A DNA stretch of 20,894 nucleotides. It comes from Stagonosporopsis chrysanthemi. Taxonomy: Eukaryota; Ascomycota; Dothideomycetes; Pleosporales; Didymellaceae. The stretch covers positions 1 to 20,894 of the forward strand of contig JAFISE010000325.1 of NCBI GenBank assembly GCA_022560025.1, read 5' to 3'. Position 1 is the first letter of the stretch; every line of letters begins with the position of its first letter. The translations under genes and the position numbers were made by a program. The notes under the pieces were generated by a model, which saw only the letters and a list, made by a program, of their open reading frames with translations, had not been told where the DNA came from and ran no database searches. Shown here one piece after another: positions 1 through 10,724 of this stretch.

Positions 1-96
1 AGTTAGGATAGCTTGTGTATGGGCAGGCATATAAGCAGCTCAGCCCACGTCAATAGTCAATGCAGCGCAGTCCTCCCCTCTCTCTACACCGTTACA
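1..96 (+). mobile_element. Partial LTR of a Ty1/Copia-type element (3' part of LTR, cut by window edge)
   Basis: This is the reverse-complement match of the LTRs at 7613-7748 and 13970-14105, about 97% identical to the latter over the shared length by eye. It ends in CCGTTACA at 89-96, the expected CA terminus. The first roughly 40 bp of the LTR lie outside the window. A TATA-like ATATAAG at 29-35 would serve transcription toward higher coordinates. The bases after 96 (GATTCG...) do not start with the TGG usual for a tRNA primer-binding site, so this is more likely a solo LTR or the 3' LTR of an element lying to the left than a 5' LTR. Confidence 0.8.
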
Positions 97-3000
97 GATT
101 CGTTCTCGGCTTCTCGTGATATGCAGGAGTCGTCTTCCAAGGACTGACAGGCGGGTGCGGGCCTCACCCAATAGGTCGCCACGGACCTAGGCAACGATAT
201 GAATATCTACAAATCTGGGGAGACTGACGCAACGCGGTACTTCAAGGTCGCAGAAACGGGTAGGGTATTATAGTGGCCTAAGTACACGTTCGATCAGTAG
301 AGCTTGACCGACGTTGAGAGGGGGGAACTGCAGAATGTTTAGTATCTCCGTCTTCCGTACGCACAGCAACAACACTTCTTCGACCTCAGCAAGCCATTCG
401 CTAGCGACCTTAGGTCTCTGGTGGGGTTGTTGTTGTTTGCCTTTAGGTCGAAGAGCGATCACCTATCATTTAGCTAGCCGGCCTGGTCTCGCATTTTTTC
501 CGTGCTCTGATACTACTTCCGCTACGGCAAGTCCAGCTTAACGATGCTCGAACATCAAGTTTGTCTTCTCGTTGCCTCTTCGATTGCAGGGCCTTTTGAT
601 CGGCTTGCACGGACAGATTGACAACCGACCTGTATACAGATCTGCCGGCGCTTTTTGGTATCTATCCGCCAAATTAGGGGACTCGTAGCGGCGCTCTTCT
701 CTGAAGTCCTGGTGCACTTGTTTCAGCCTTTTCGGGTCCAGTGATTGGAATTACAGCTTCCATGTCGGCTTTTCCGTGTCCTGGACACTAGAACATCGTT
801 AGCGATAAGGCTGCTTCGAATGATTGGTGCCACGCTTAACCTCGACTCGAGCGGGGACTTTCTCTATGTGTGAGGCCTTGATAGACGTGGATCGCCGCCT
901 TCTCACCACATATTGCGCGTGTTGAACGTCGCGAGATCCTTGCCATGCCTTGCCGTTGCAAGCAGCAATCCTGTTGGCATCGCCTGCAGAGTCTCGATGG
1001 CGGAGGATGCTCGGCAGAAACAAATAGGTTAAGTCGTATCTGCGAAAACTTGAGTATGGCATCGAGCTTGGTTGGCCCAAAGACAGGCCTACCGTAAAGG
1101 GACCACTTTCTTCGCGTTTCTCGATGCCCGGACTGTCAGAATTGCAGATTTCATGGCTCTATAACAATAACATCAGTGTGTTACTAGACTTCATGGGGTT
1201 CTTAATAAGGTGTACCGTTGACTTTGCATCGCTCAAGCCGCATCATCAGTGTCCATGAGTTCCTTCCTTGGGTTGTTCTGCTCATAGTGATGCTCAGATG
1301 CGATTCAGAAACCCAAAGGGCTCTAATTGTAAGACCCGTCAGCGTGGGCTGCGCTGGCTCTCAATGTTTACTTCGAACTATTCTTCACGTTTGACGTGGT
1401 TGTCTGGTTGGCAAGTCAACGTTCCTCTCATGGCATGGATTATGAGGCGAGAACAAGAACTGAGTAGAGAGCTCACAGCTTGTGGCCCTGCGATAAACAA
1501 AGGGAGGTACGTTGAGCGTTTGTCCATACAGGTGTGTAAGATGAAGACGACAGGCAGTAGGGTGACCTTGGGAAAAGGATGCAGTATTCGACCTCATGGC
1601 CCGTCGTCCGCGCCCACAAATCGGTTGGTGCGCCAAGGTAGGTTGCACGGCAGATACGAATGCGCTTTAGCCCAACTCTTTATTTATTTTTCTGCAAGAC
1701 CGTCAGTATACTCACCCGCGCTGCTGCCAAGCGTGGCAGCCAACACCCCAGCATCGACCGCGCGTTGCGTTTGATGGAGCTCACTTGCACCAGTTTGGCA
1801 AGGAACCGAACAAACGCCTCACTTCATGTCCAACTGAGCCGGTACTGGAAGCCCTTTATGGATGGCTGGACCACATGCATGCCTCTGGACGCCGTGGCAG
1901 AAGACGTGTCAATCCTTCAGCCTGGACCCTAATGCAAGACGCGCAGACACAAAGACGCTGCGCGTGCTTGTAGGACTGACGATATGGTTGCATAAAGCTC
2001 CGAGTTCAAGATGTGGCCAGACTATCCTCGTCATCCGCGCCGTGGTGGGACTTCCTTCAGATCGACCTCTTCAAAGGCAGGCGGTTGATGAATCACGAGT
2101 CTGAAGGTAGGCAATCTCTTGACCTAAACACTCTTACTAACCAAGACAGCACCGTATCATTTATCTCACGAACGAAGTTACCAAACACCCGAACCGTCCA
2201 TTGAAGCGATTGCGCCGTCGAAATATCGAGTCTGCTGAGCAAGAAATGCTTGGTAGTAAGAGTTGGATGTGCAGTCCCTATTTTGGTTGCGGGGATACAC
2301 GAGCGAACAAGAAGAGAGCTGAATCGCAGCTGATATTCAAAGACAGCAGTTTGAGGGACGGTTGTCGTCTCAAAGGCTCGCGCAGGATGCCTTCCCCGAC
2401 GTCACGTCAAGACAAGCGTTTTGGCCAAGTTCTCGGGCTGCTTTGCGGGTCTTGCGGGGGCGCGTGTCGAAGCAAGGGCGGCACGCAGGCCCGAGGGCAA
2501 GAGATGATTGGCGTTGCGCTGGGCCGCGCGAGGTATACTAAGGCTGGATCAGGAAGGAGATGCGGAGCTACTGCGGACGATGCAATGCGTGTCGTTGGTG
2601 GGATTCTGGTGGCGACGTGTCAGATTTTCAGCACCAGAGCCGCCGGATGCCGGCCGGCCCGTCTTACATGTATACGGAACCCATGAGTAGCTAGCAATCT
2701 CGTGTCATAGTTCTCACAGTACATGGGCCCTCGCAAAGAATGCGAGATCGAAGTCGAATCTTTCTTTGTACACGCTTCGCCCGTATCGCAACAAGTCTTG
2801 ATAACCCTGTGCTTCTCCTCTGCCCAAACCCACCCATCCTGCCACGAACCAATGTGAGACACGAGGGCAGGCTGCTCACCACATCACGCTTTGCACCTTG
2901 ATCTATGCCCTTCCCTCAGGCCCTACTACCCAACATCACCCTCTCGCGCAGCGCCAACACACCCTCGGCTTCCCAATCCACCATCCCTCCAAACTCGACA

Positions 3001-5099
3001 TGATCACCAGCCGGGGCCCACTCAAGCGGGGCAGACAGGCCACCCCTGTCGCAGATGACCGCCACCAACAAGCGAACCTGCCCTTTGCGGAAAGTCATCG
3101 CACGCCGTTGAATATGGAAACACAAGAGACGGGCCGAAGGGGCTGGGTTGGTGCGCCGCCATGTGCACGGTGGGCGTTGCGTCGTGGTGCGTGTTGTGTG
3201 TTGGGTCACGTGGCGTCGATAGGACGAATACTGGGTTTTTGTACTGCGGGGACGAGGGGCGCGCTCAGGAAGGTGGATGTGAGGTATCGCTGCTTGTTTG
3301 TATGTCGACGTGCACACGGTCTAAATGGCGCTGCTGAGGTAAATGGGTGTGAGCTTGGTGGTGTGGTGTGGGGTGGCGAGGTGGCCATGGTGGTGTCGCT
3401 GCCCTGCCCCGCGTCGTCGCGCGTCGCGCCTTCCCCACCGATTTTTTCTCCAGGAAACTGCCAGCGCCGACTTCAATCGTGCGTCTGTCATTGCGATCTT
3501 GACGGGGTGCTGTTCACCTGCCACTGTCGATGACGTACGTAGTGCGATGAGGCTTGCGATGCGCTGTCGTTATCTCGAGCGGCTGGGCGTGGCGCGTGTG
3601 CGAGGTGGATGATGGCATGCATGTCTCTTCGCTCTGCGCTGCCTCCACGACTTGAGTTGGCGACTCGTAGATGGCCGCTACAACGATCTTCTGCAGTCAT
3701 ACATCACATGATAACATTCTGGGCGTGCGCAGGGCCGAGTCGATCGCAGTGGCGGGGTTGCCTCACCCACGTGCGCGTGTAGGCTGCACACCACGCTTTC
3801 ATCTGGCTCCAGCCGCGACGCCTCTGGCTGCCGTCTTGCTTAATGGCCTCACAAGGGCCTCTCAATACTGTCGGGCGCTTAATCATCACCGCCATCCTGC
3901 GCGTCGGTACGCAGCCGCGACTTCCAGCCACTCCCCACTCGTCGCGAGCACTGAGCTCCTCGCCATGTGCCCCACCACGCACGGCAGGTGCGTGCGGAGA
4001 CGGACAACCGGCGCTTGCGAAGAGCGATTCATCAGATACGTTCACGATGTGAATGCAGGGTGTTGATGCGCTACGGGCCGGAGGCGCTGCCCTGTGACGC
4101 GACTAGAACGACTGGCGAACGGTGCAGCTGAGTTTCGGGTGCGTGTCTGGACCAGCACTCGTCACTTGGACTGTGCACGGTAAGAACGCAGAGCATGTCT
4201 CTGAAGTCTTGCGGTTCTTGGTGTGTGTGAGACCTGTCCTTTGCTGGCGGGCGGTCGTCTCAAATGCTCGACAGAAGGCATCCCTCAGGCCAACCAGCAA
4301 CACACGAGCACCTACGCCACACTGCCCTTTACCAGCATCGTCCGATTACGAAAAGAACACGCGATACTAGAGAGCAAGGCCACGACCGGCAATAGCGGTC
4401 ACAGCCAAGGAAAGGGAAGGGCAATAACATGGCGCGGTAGACACACACTCCTCCTTTCGCTCTTTTCCTTCACGTGGTGGAGCAAGAGGGTGAACGAGAT
4501 TAAAAGGGGTCTCGACGCGCTCTGTGTCGCCGTCTCATCGGCTGCAGGCTCGTCTCGCGAGCATATTCGCAGCGCCAGGCAAACAGAAGATTGCCAACAT
4601 TTCAAGACATCAAACGTGCCGTCGAGGCCGGGACGGAGGCCGTAGAGGGTCTTTATCTGAAGGGTCTCCATCGTGTTGCTCTGGACGGTTGCCATCATGT
4701 TGGCAGTAACTGCATCGTGCCGTCATCTTCGTCCCAGTCTCACCAAGACGCCCTTGAGAGACGTGAAGAAGCAGTTTCGCGCACAGATCACGGCGAGCTT
4801 GTGGAAAGCAACGTCCGCCTCTTCACCGCGAACATACGATACAAACAAGGTATACAGGCGGACGAGATGAATGGGCTATGGTTCTTCCAGATGTGTACAA
4901 GGCATATGTCTCTCTTCGCTAGGCACTGCGACGGCCAGCATCCTCGACGCCGACACCTCAACAGCGCCACCGTGCTGGTCGGTTGCATTGACGTATCAGC
5001 AGATTCGGCTCGGCCCGTGATTACCTGCAGTCACATCCAACTCACCTCCCACCACTCCGCTGACCTCACGGGCGATCTACGCGATCAAACGACTCCAAC
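97..5099. other. About 5 kb without an assignable gene
   Basis: GC-balanced DNA with many short overlapping ORFs on both strands and no recognised domain. The longest are plus-strand ORFs at 2898-3533 (211 codons, alternative start) and 4591-5103 (170 codons, alternative start), and a minus ORF at 3317-2916. None has a convincing start context or a recognisable motif. The short plus ORF 2508-2690 has a protein-like composition (WWRRVRFSAPEPP region) and could be an exon remnant. The last 100 bp before 5100 are pyrimidine-rich (CCAACTCACCTCCCACC at 5037 onward), which suits a fungal promoter and 5' leader for the next gene. Confidence 0.5.
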
Positions 5100-5802
5100 A
5101 TGACCGACAACCAGCAACCGAGCGACGTGCCACCGAAGAAGCGACAACGTCTGCCTCCTACGCCGCCGCCAACTCCAACTAGTAGCTACTTGACAGACGA
5201 GCATCCCTCGACGAAATCACTAACCATTGACAGACGGGTACTATCCAGAGATTACCGCAGAGCTCATAGAACGACTGTCGGCGTTGAATGTAGTCACCGA
5301 TGTTGCCGAAGAGCCCCATGGCGAGAGCGACGCCGGCGAACAGACGCATCAGTTACCAACAGCACTTGTAACCGGCTTCGATGACGTCCAAGAACCCAGC
5401 AACGGCGTCGCGAAGGCCGTCTCTCTGAAGGTTCAGCAGCAACGAGCAGCCGAGGGTATTGCATACTTCCGCCCTCGGCCCAGAGTCGCAGATGACTGAC
5501 ATCCCATAGACGCCAAGCATGTCGACGGTGAGAGCGATTGCTCAGAAAATGACGCCATCACTGTGATCTACGGCCCGAAGCAGACCACGGCCGAGGACAA
5601 TGAAAGCAACAAACGCGCAATCGAGGACGACGCTCGAGTGGCGACTAACGAGGTGGAGGTCGCCAAACCTGCAGGAAAGGCACGCATGCCGATCTATTGG
5701 ATTAGCGGCGGCAAAACAAGGAATGACTCGCGGGCTCTAACGACCATCTTACAAACTCTTAAGCCTACTAAGATGGATGCATGGGCGATGAGTAGGCGGT
5801 GA
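5100..5802 (+). CDS. Unknown protein, three exons, 198 aa, with nuclear-localisation-like N-terminus
   Basis: Proposed exons are 5100-5181, 5234-5455 and 5510-5802. Intron 1 (52 bp) starts GTAGCT and ends CACTAACCATTGACAG, a perfect CTAAC branch point. Intron 2 (54 bp) starts GTATTG, has an ATGACTGAC branch point and ends CCCATAG. Both splices keep reading phase and join three ORFs that are in different frames, which is the main support. The start ATG sits in CTCCAACATGACC, a good fungal context. The protein opens with a basic PPKKRQR patch followed by a Pro/Thr-rich stretch, then an acidic, helix-prone middle, and ends with a basic WISGGKTRNDSRALTT-type segment. No signal peptide or membrane helix is visible. 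A nuclear location is inferred from the basic patch only. I do not recognise the family. The 3' end could extend through further exons toward 6501. Confidence 0.5.
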
Positions 5803-6067
5803 GGTGGGGGTTGGGGGACTTGCAGCCGGAAGATTGGTACGTTAGGCAATGGGATGGGAGTGGGGATATGGCGACGCACAGCCAGGGTGTGGGCGCATCA
5901 AAGCGTTGAAACTCATGTATACAACCTATCACCTACGGCTCCATCTGCTGAAGTGATTCAACGTGAAGTGAAGGTGACATACAGGCTTGCGAAGCAGAGC
6001 TCAGGTTCACACTTCATAAGCTTCTATGCTGCTGACGTCCTCCAGATATCGCTACGAGGCGCAGTAG

Positions 6068-6501
6068 CGAGTGCCAAAACCTCGCCACAGCCATATCCAC
6101 CACCGTTCATCTCTCTTTTGCAATCTACTCAACTTGACCCGGCCCGACCCCGTTTTGAGCCCGCTCCTGAACTATATGTTCCAGATCCCCAAAGGTGAGG
6201 GATGATCAGGAAGCCACCACCTCGATGACTGGTCATGAGGTTATGACAACACTGGACATGATGATCTCAACGACAACATATGCAGACGACTGCCGGGTAT
6301 GGCGTACCACATCCCGCAGCGGACCACGCACACATCCCCTACGCATCCAGCCCTACACGTTCGAAGGCCTCGCCTCCCCAGCGCTCAGGGTTGAGGCATC
6401 AGACATCTGACATCCGCCGCCGCCGCAGCTCTGTCGTGCGCGTCGAGGATGAGGTTGTGCTCGTTGACGTCGATGGCTGGTGGATATTTGCATTGAATTG
6501 A
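6068..6501 (+). CDS. Possible additional coding exons, uncertain gene
   Basis: An open stretch at 6068-6194 (ending ...NYMFQIPK) is followed by a GTGAGG donor at 6195. Splicing to an acceptor at 6318-6319 (CCCGCAG) restores phase with a reading frame that runs to a stop at 6501. That frame ends in a RRRRSS basic patch, an acidic valine-rich run and DGWWIFALN. These last residues look like a genuine C-terminus. I could not find a phase-compatible junction back to the exon ending at 5802. It may be the tail of that gene, a separate gene, or chance. An overlapping minus-strand ORF (6650-6399) is a competing reading. Confidence 0.28.
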
Positions 6502-7612
6502 GGAGGGCGGTGAGCGTTGGGTTTCACTAGCTGTGGTACTATTGATGCTGTGGCCATGTGGATCAGGGATTCGAAACAGTCTCTGTGCCCGAATAATTCT
6601 GGAATGTTTTTGCAGTCATCATTATCATCGATGATGACCAGCTTTGTCAATGTTTGTCCTCGTATGCATGGTAATGAAGGACTTACTGATGGACGTTTTG
6701 ACGGAAGCAGCCTAGTGAGGCGGTGTACTAAGCAGCAACGTCTTCACTGTCCAGGATCTGGGAAGCCAACAACGAGGGTATTTATAGACAAAACACGCTG
6801 TCGCTTCACGTTGAAGTAAATGAGGAGATTACACGCCTTCAACATGTTTCTCGTTCTTAGTAGACATCGTTACCTATCTCTTGTAGCAAATCACATATAT
6901 TAGTGAATCAGCCAATGTGTACATCTGCATAGGCGTCTAGAAAGTGAAGGGAAGCCGAGACAGACTGGTAGATTTGGGCCTGCTAAGATCATTCTCTGCC
7001 CGTTCCCATAGCTCACTATAGGCTTAGAGACGCGCAATCATGTCCCAGTTCAGGTGGCAGGTATAATAAAGTGACATCTATTCGAGATGCCGAGCGTAGA
7101 GTGTGAGTCCACAAAATCGACACAACGTGGAGCCGAGACAAAACAAGAGCTGGTATAGATAGCACTCGTCCAGTTGGGACCTGGCGCCTTGCTCAACAAG
7201 CGTTGGGAAGCCCAAATACCTATGTTACGTACGCTGCTGTTAAGTTCCTGCCCAAGTAAGTTCGTTACAGTAGTCTAATTGTGTTTGAACTGCAAAGCCG
7301 CTAGATGTCTTCAAATGCTAATAGAAACTGGCAAGGTGATTGGGCAACGCCTTCAACGGTCATCTAAGCCTGACCTTAAATTGCCCTCTTGAGTAACGTG
7401 AAGGCTTCTATAGAACTGCGCAACCTGCCGCCATAGACTTGCAGCCGCACCTGCCGGTAGGATAAGACTACCTGATCAATGCATCGAGCATAACTATTTG
7501 CCACACACCCCGTTATCGACAGACTTCGTTTCGCCGTGTGCTATTGAATAATCTCCTCCCGAAACGCACCCACTTGACAATAAAGACAACCGCCGGGACC
7601 GCTCCTGTATAA
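6502..7612. other. 1.1 kb with no identifiable gene
   Basis: Only short ORFs occur here. A TATAAATA-like box lies on the minus strand near 6778-6785, with a minus-strand open frame further down, but no start codon and domain go with it. An interrupted inverted repeat, GTCATCAT...ATGATGAC, lies near 6615-6640. Nothing else is recognised up to the LTR. Confidence 0.4.
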
Positions 7613-7748
7613 TGTAACGGTGTAGAGAGAGAGGGGAGGGCTGCGCTTGTTTGACTATTGACGTGGGCTGAGCTGCTTATGTGCCTGCCCATACACACGC
7701 TATCCTAACTCGTACTAGAGTAGGCCTGGGCAGAGCCCAACCGTTACA
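7613..7748 (-). mobile_element. Full-length 136-bp LTR, probably solo
   Basis: It starts TGTAACGGT and ends CCGTTACA, giving inverted TG..CA termini of about 9 bp. Length and sequence match the LTR at 13970-14105 (about 125 of 136 positions by eye), which sits next to Copia coding sequence, so this is an LTR and not an unrelated repeat. The flanks are TATAA on the left and AATAA on the right, a 4-of-5 match to a 5-bp target duplication. No polypurine tract, primer site or internal coding is attached. The best reading is a solo LTR left by LTR-LTR recombination. In element orientation it is on the minus strand, opposite to the copy at 1-96. Confidence 0.8.
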
Positions 7749-7865
7749 AATAATCATCTGCAAGACTTGACACCGTCCATTCTGCTGTACTATATTCGGC
7801 GTAGCAACCCACAAGATTAACAACGCAGATACCTATCACATGGAGGAAACAAAGGGCCTGAACTA

Positions 7866-9366
7866 TTACCATTCATGAGTGTTTCGCACCATCCTGGTCC
7901 ACACCGAAAACTGTCGGATGATCCGAGACCACTTGACACCTGATACAAATGTCTTCTTTGCTAGCCACAGAGCAACTGCTTCGCAATCGAAGTCCATGCC
8001 ATCTCCTGCATCGTCTTCCATCGTCTCATAGAGCTCCATGGCATACCTCTCGTCGCCACGATGGAACAAAACAATAACTGTGTTATACACAAGACGTCTA
8101 TACACACTGTCGAGGGGGCGCATGCAACGCACTGTGTGCTTGTTCCTGTTTTTGTGCACAGAACTCGTGTGGGAGTGCACAATATTGACAGCCTCTTGCA
8201 GCTGTGATACCCTCAAAAAGGATCGCGTCGCCTAGACCAGTGTACAACTGCTCTGCGCCGCCTCTAGTGCATGTTTCCATTGTATGTGCGACACGCAAGC
8301 CGCGAAGCCCACGCCCAACGCAGAACGCGCACTTCTCAGTCCACCAGCTCAAAGCTTCTTTCCAGCCCTGCAGCTCATCTTGGTCGTCCCGCCCAAATAT
8401 GAATAAGGAAGCCTTGTCTCGATGTAAAGTTGGTGTATTGACTGCCAACGCTCTTGACTTTTGCGTTTGTCGAAAGTTGTGGGCGCGAACAAGCATCTCA
8501 AACACAAACAGCAGCCGGAGAACTCGGCCGCTACGATATGGCACTTGATGCTCCATCCATTGACGCATTCGGTTTTCGGCTAAAGGGTCTACCCCGTTCT
8601 CGTCTCGCAACCTTTGGGCCGGCAGCGTACCAAGGATCTGATTGTCGTAGGAACAAAGCGCGGCAATGGTTCCCTTGATAACAGCTTTACTCTCACAATA
8701 GCCACCCTTGTCTTCTGGGAATTCGAGTTTGGATTGCCAATAAGCTTTCTGAGATTCGGAGTTCGCCTCGTGGAAATGCATTGTTGTGACAGCTTCTTTG
8801 CAAACACATTGTGTGAAGGAACAGAGGCTGCACCATGATGAGGGCCCCAGGAAGCGAGGGATATCCAGCGTGTCCAACCAAATGAGGCTTATTCGAGCAT
8901 GGTCACTGCTGTTCCAACTGCGGCACTGCGGTAAGGTGTGATCAGGCTCGGGCAAGCCCGTCACGGCGAAGCAGAGCTGGCAACCTGCGACGTTCCATCG
9001 CGTAAAGTCATCACCAATGTGATCCAACCGCCAGACACTCTGGAAGCGAGCATTTTGTTTGGCTTCCTCTTCTTTGATGTGGGATAGGATCTACCCTTGC
9101 TCATTGACGGCGCCTGACTCCCCAAGACCATTCAGAAGACCAAAGAGAGGTATGTTGTTTGGCCAATTGCTCTTGCGAATGCGTTAAATTTGCTGGATCT
9201 CCGCCAGCTCTGCCCAAGGCCCCGTGGCTGCTTCAGGAGCTGTGGGATTGGCTTGTTGCTGTCCGCCGAGTGACTGATCACGAGCCAGACGCTTGGGCTC
9301 TGGCGAGGGGGAGGAGCCGAGGTTAACGACTGTTGCCTTTCGTTTATGGTCAGATGTAGTTACCAT
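7866..9366 (-). pseudogene. Broken cysteine-rich gene, like the C-terminal tail of fungal RecQ-type helicases
   Basis: One minus-strand frame runs from ATG at 9366 to 8098 (about 423 codons), interrupted by TAA at 9186-9184 and TAG about 30 codons later. The longest intact piece is 309 codons (9027-8098). A shift to another frame at about 8098-8109 then gives a continuation (VYRRLVYNTVIVLF region) ending at 7866. The N-terminal part is a low-complexity KRKATVVNLGSSPSPEPKR linker. In the 309-residue piece, cysteines form two parallel sets: C16/C19/H30/C35 then C66/C69/C76, and C233/C236/H248/C253 then C280/C283/C290. Zinc binding is inferred. Fungal telomere-linked RecQ-type proteins carry comparable Cys-rich tails, but no helicase motif is visible upstream, so the family call is by pattern and memory. 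If the stops were real splice sites the gene could be less damaged than it looks. Confidence 0.5.
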
Positions 9367-9972
9367 TTGTTATTCTACGACCGAGGCTTCAACGGCGGTT
9401 CTGGGGTGAGTGTATGACTGAACTGCTGCCAAAGCGCGTTTTTGACGCGTCGTGTGCGCGTCCTTATCTCACCAATCAGGAGGTTGGACGCGAGATCAAC
9501 CCGTCGACGAATCAAGCGTCCGATCGATAACACTCGCGCGCCCCACAAATACCGATGTGCTGCTACTTATTGTAGGTACGCTCACCAACGACCAGCACAA
9601 GAGTAGACATGCCGCGTTACCGCGAGCTCCTATTGCTATGGTCAAAGTTGAAGAGCCGCTTGATCACGTAACCAATACGTGTGCTCGTCGAGAAGAAATG
9701 CATCACTATCGAGGATGAAGCTGGTCGCCCGGCTCTTCATAGCATTGGCGTGATAAAGTAACTTGATTTGCGCGATATGCGCAATATGCCAGAGCATCTG
9801 GAATGCGGGCGCAAGAGATGACATGCAGCTGCTATGATCCAATGCAAACTGATTCTGTCAGGATGTTCGCACAACCGATACCAGCTTTTAAGCGTACTCC
9901 TAGCACCAGCAATGCCGCGAACAAAACGCCGTTTCAGCCTTGTGCCAACACAGCTGAGGCAGTCCATTCAGA
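9367..9972. other. Intergenic or degenerate upstream part of the broken Cys-rich gene
   Basis: The frame of the pseudogene continues upstream beyond a TAA two codons before its ATG, with coding-like composition to about 9450. A minus-strand ORF at 9842-9642 (LDSDAFLLDEHTYWLRD segment) also looks protein-like. Neither could be joined into a model or recognised. No RecQ ATP-binding or DEAH motif was seen. Confidence 0.3.
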
Positions 9973-10631
9973 TCACAACCTCGACACCCTCGGCACACCA
10001 CTGCCAAGCCCCTCAGCCCCCTCAATCAATCCACATACGCGATCCACCATATCCCCAACCTCGCCCCTCGCCTTGCGCTCCGCATACCACTCCTCGTATT
10101 GACTGCCCTTTGGCAGCGCTCCAAGATCCAGCATTGCCGTTCCGTCCAGCTCCCGGTAGCCCGCGAGATAGGTGTATGGGCTCTGCCAGAAGCGGTGGGT
10201 GCGCGTGGCCATGGCGGGGTAGTGGGAGGCGAGGAGGGTCTGCTTGATACGCAAGCATTCCGTACGGCTGATCTCGACGTGGCGGACGAGGTAGCAGATG
10301 TGGTCGAGGGCTTGGATGAGGTATGTCAGGAGGTGGTAGGCGCGGCCGTCGCGGTTGGTGCAGAATTCGTTCGGTGGTTGAGTGGCAGACGTAAGTGGGT
10401 CGCTGATGTTGATGATGTTGACTTAATGGGTGTTAGTGGTTGCTAGGGCGGGAAGATGTGCAGCTCACGGGTAAGTTGCGTAGGCCAAGACTCGACGGGA
10501 TGGCTGGCGTTGGCAGCGTTTGGCATGAGGGGCTCATGCAGAGGCAGTGAACAGGATAGAAGATCCAAGAGAGCATTGAAGGCGGCAGCTCGAGCTTCGA
10601 CAGTCTGGGCCTGGGGGTGTTTCTGGGGCAT
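9973..10631 (-). CDS. Unknown conserved-looking protein, two exons, 203 aa
   Basis: Exon 1 is 10631-10469 and exon 2 is 10421-9973, on the minus strand. The 47-bp intron starts GTGAGC, carries a perfect CACTAAC branch site and ends ATTAAG; removing it fuses two different frames in phase. I chose the ATG at 10631 because CCCACCATGCC is an ideal context and the TATA box at 10718-10724 lies about 90 bp upstream. The in-frame ATG at 10706 is only 12 bp from that TATA. Exon 2 is markedly C-rich at codon third positions, as in expressed fungal genes. The protein has an N-terminal Ala/Leu-rich helix, a CTNRDGRAYHLLTYLIQAL segment, then SPYTYLAGYRELDG and GSQYEEWYAERKARGE. No signal peptide, membrane span or catalytic motif is recognised. 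It appears undamaged, unlike its neighbours. Function unknown. Confidence 0.65.
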
Positions 10632-10717
10632 GGTGGGCGAAGAGGTGAGACAACGCACGATTGAGGGAAGCAAAGAACTCTGATGAGTCTCGAGAGCTGT
10701 AGACATCTACTGCCGCT

Positions 10718-10724
10718 CTTTATA
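10718..10724 (-). promoter_or_regulatory. TATA box of the 203-aa gene
   Basis: TATAAAG on the minus strand lies about 87 bp upstream of the chosen ATG at 10631, leaving room for a start site near 10690 and a short leader. It is the basis for rejecting the closer ATG at 10706. Confidence 0.5.

Noticed and set aside
280..310. Possible tRNA B-box (GTTCGATCA)
   Set aside because: No matching A-box, acceptor stem or cloverleaf could be drawn. The similar GTTCGAAGG near 6359 fails too.
2898..3533. 211-codon plus-strand ORF
   Set aside because: It starts at a non-ATG codon, shares its span with open minus-strand frames, has low-complexity His/Arg/Pro content and shows no motif. GC-rich DNA readily gives such chance ORFs.
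4591..5103. 170-codon plus-strand ORF ending over the start of the 198-aa gene
   Set aside because: Non-ATG start, no recognised domain, and it overlaps what looks like the promoter and leader of the gene at 5100.
7613..7748. Reading the 136-bp repeat as a MITE because of its 9-bp inverted termini
   Set aside because: The same sequence at 13970-14105 is directly followed by a polypurine tract and Copia RNase H, so it is an LTR. TG..CA inverted ends are normal for LTRs.
9367..9972. Search for a RecQ helicase core upstream of the Cys-rich tail
   Set aside because: No Walker A/B or DEAH/DEVH motif was visible in any minus frame, so a full helicase is not claimed.
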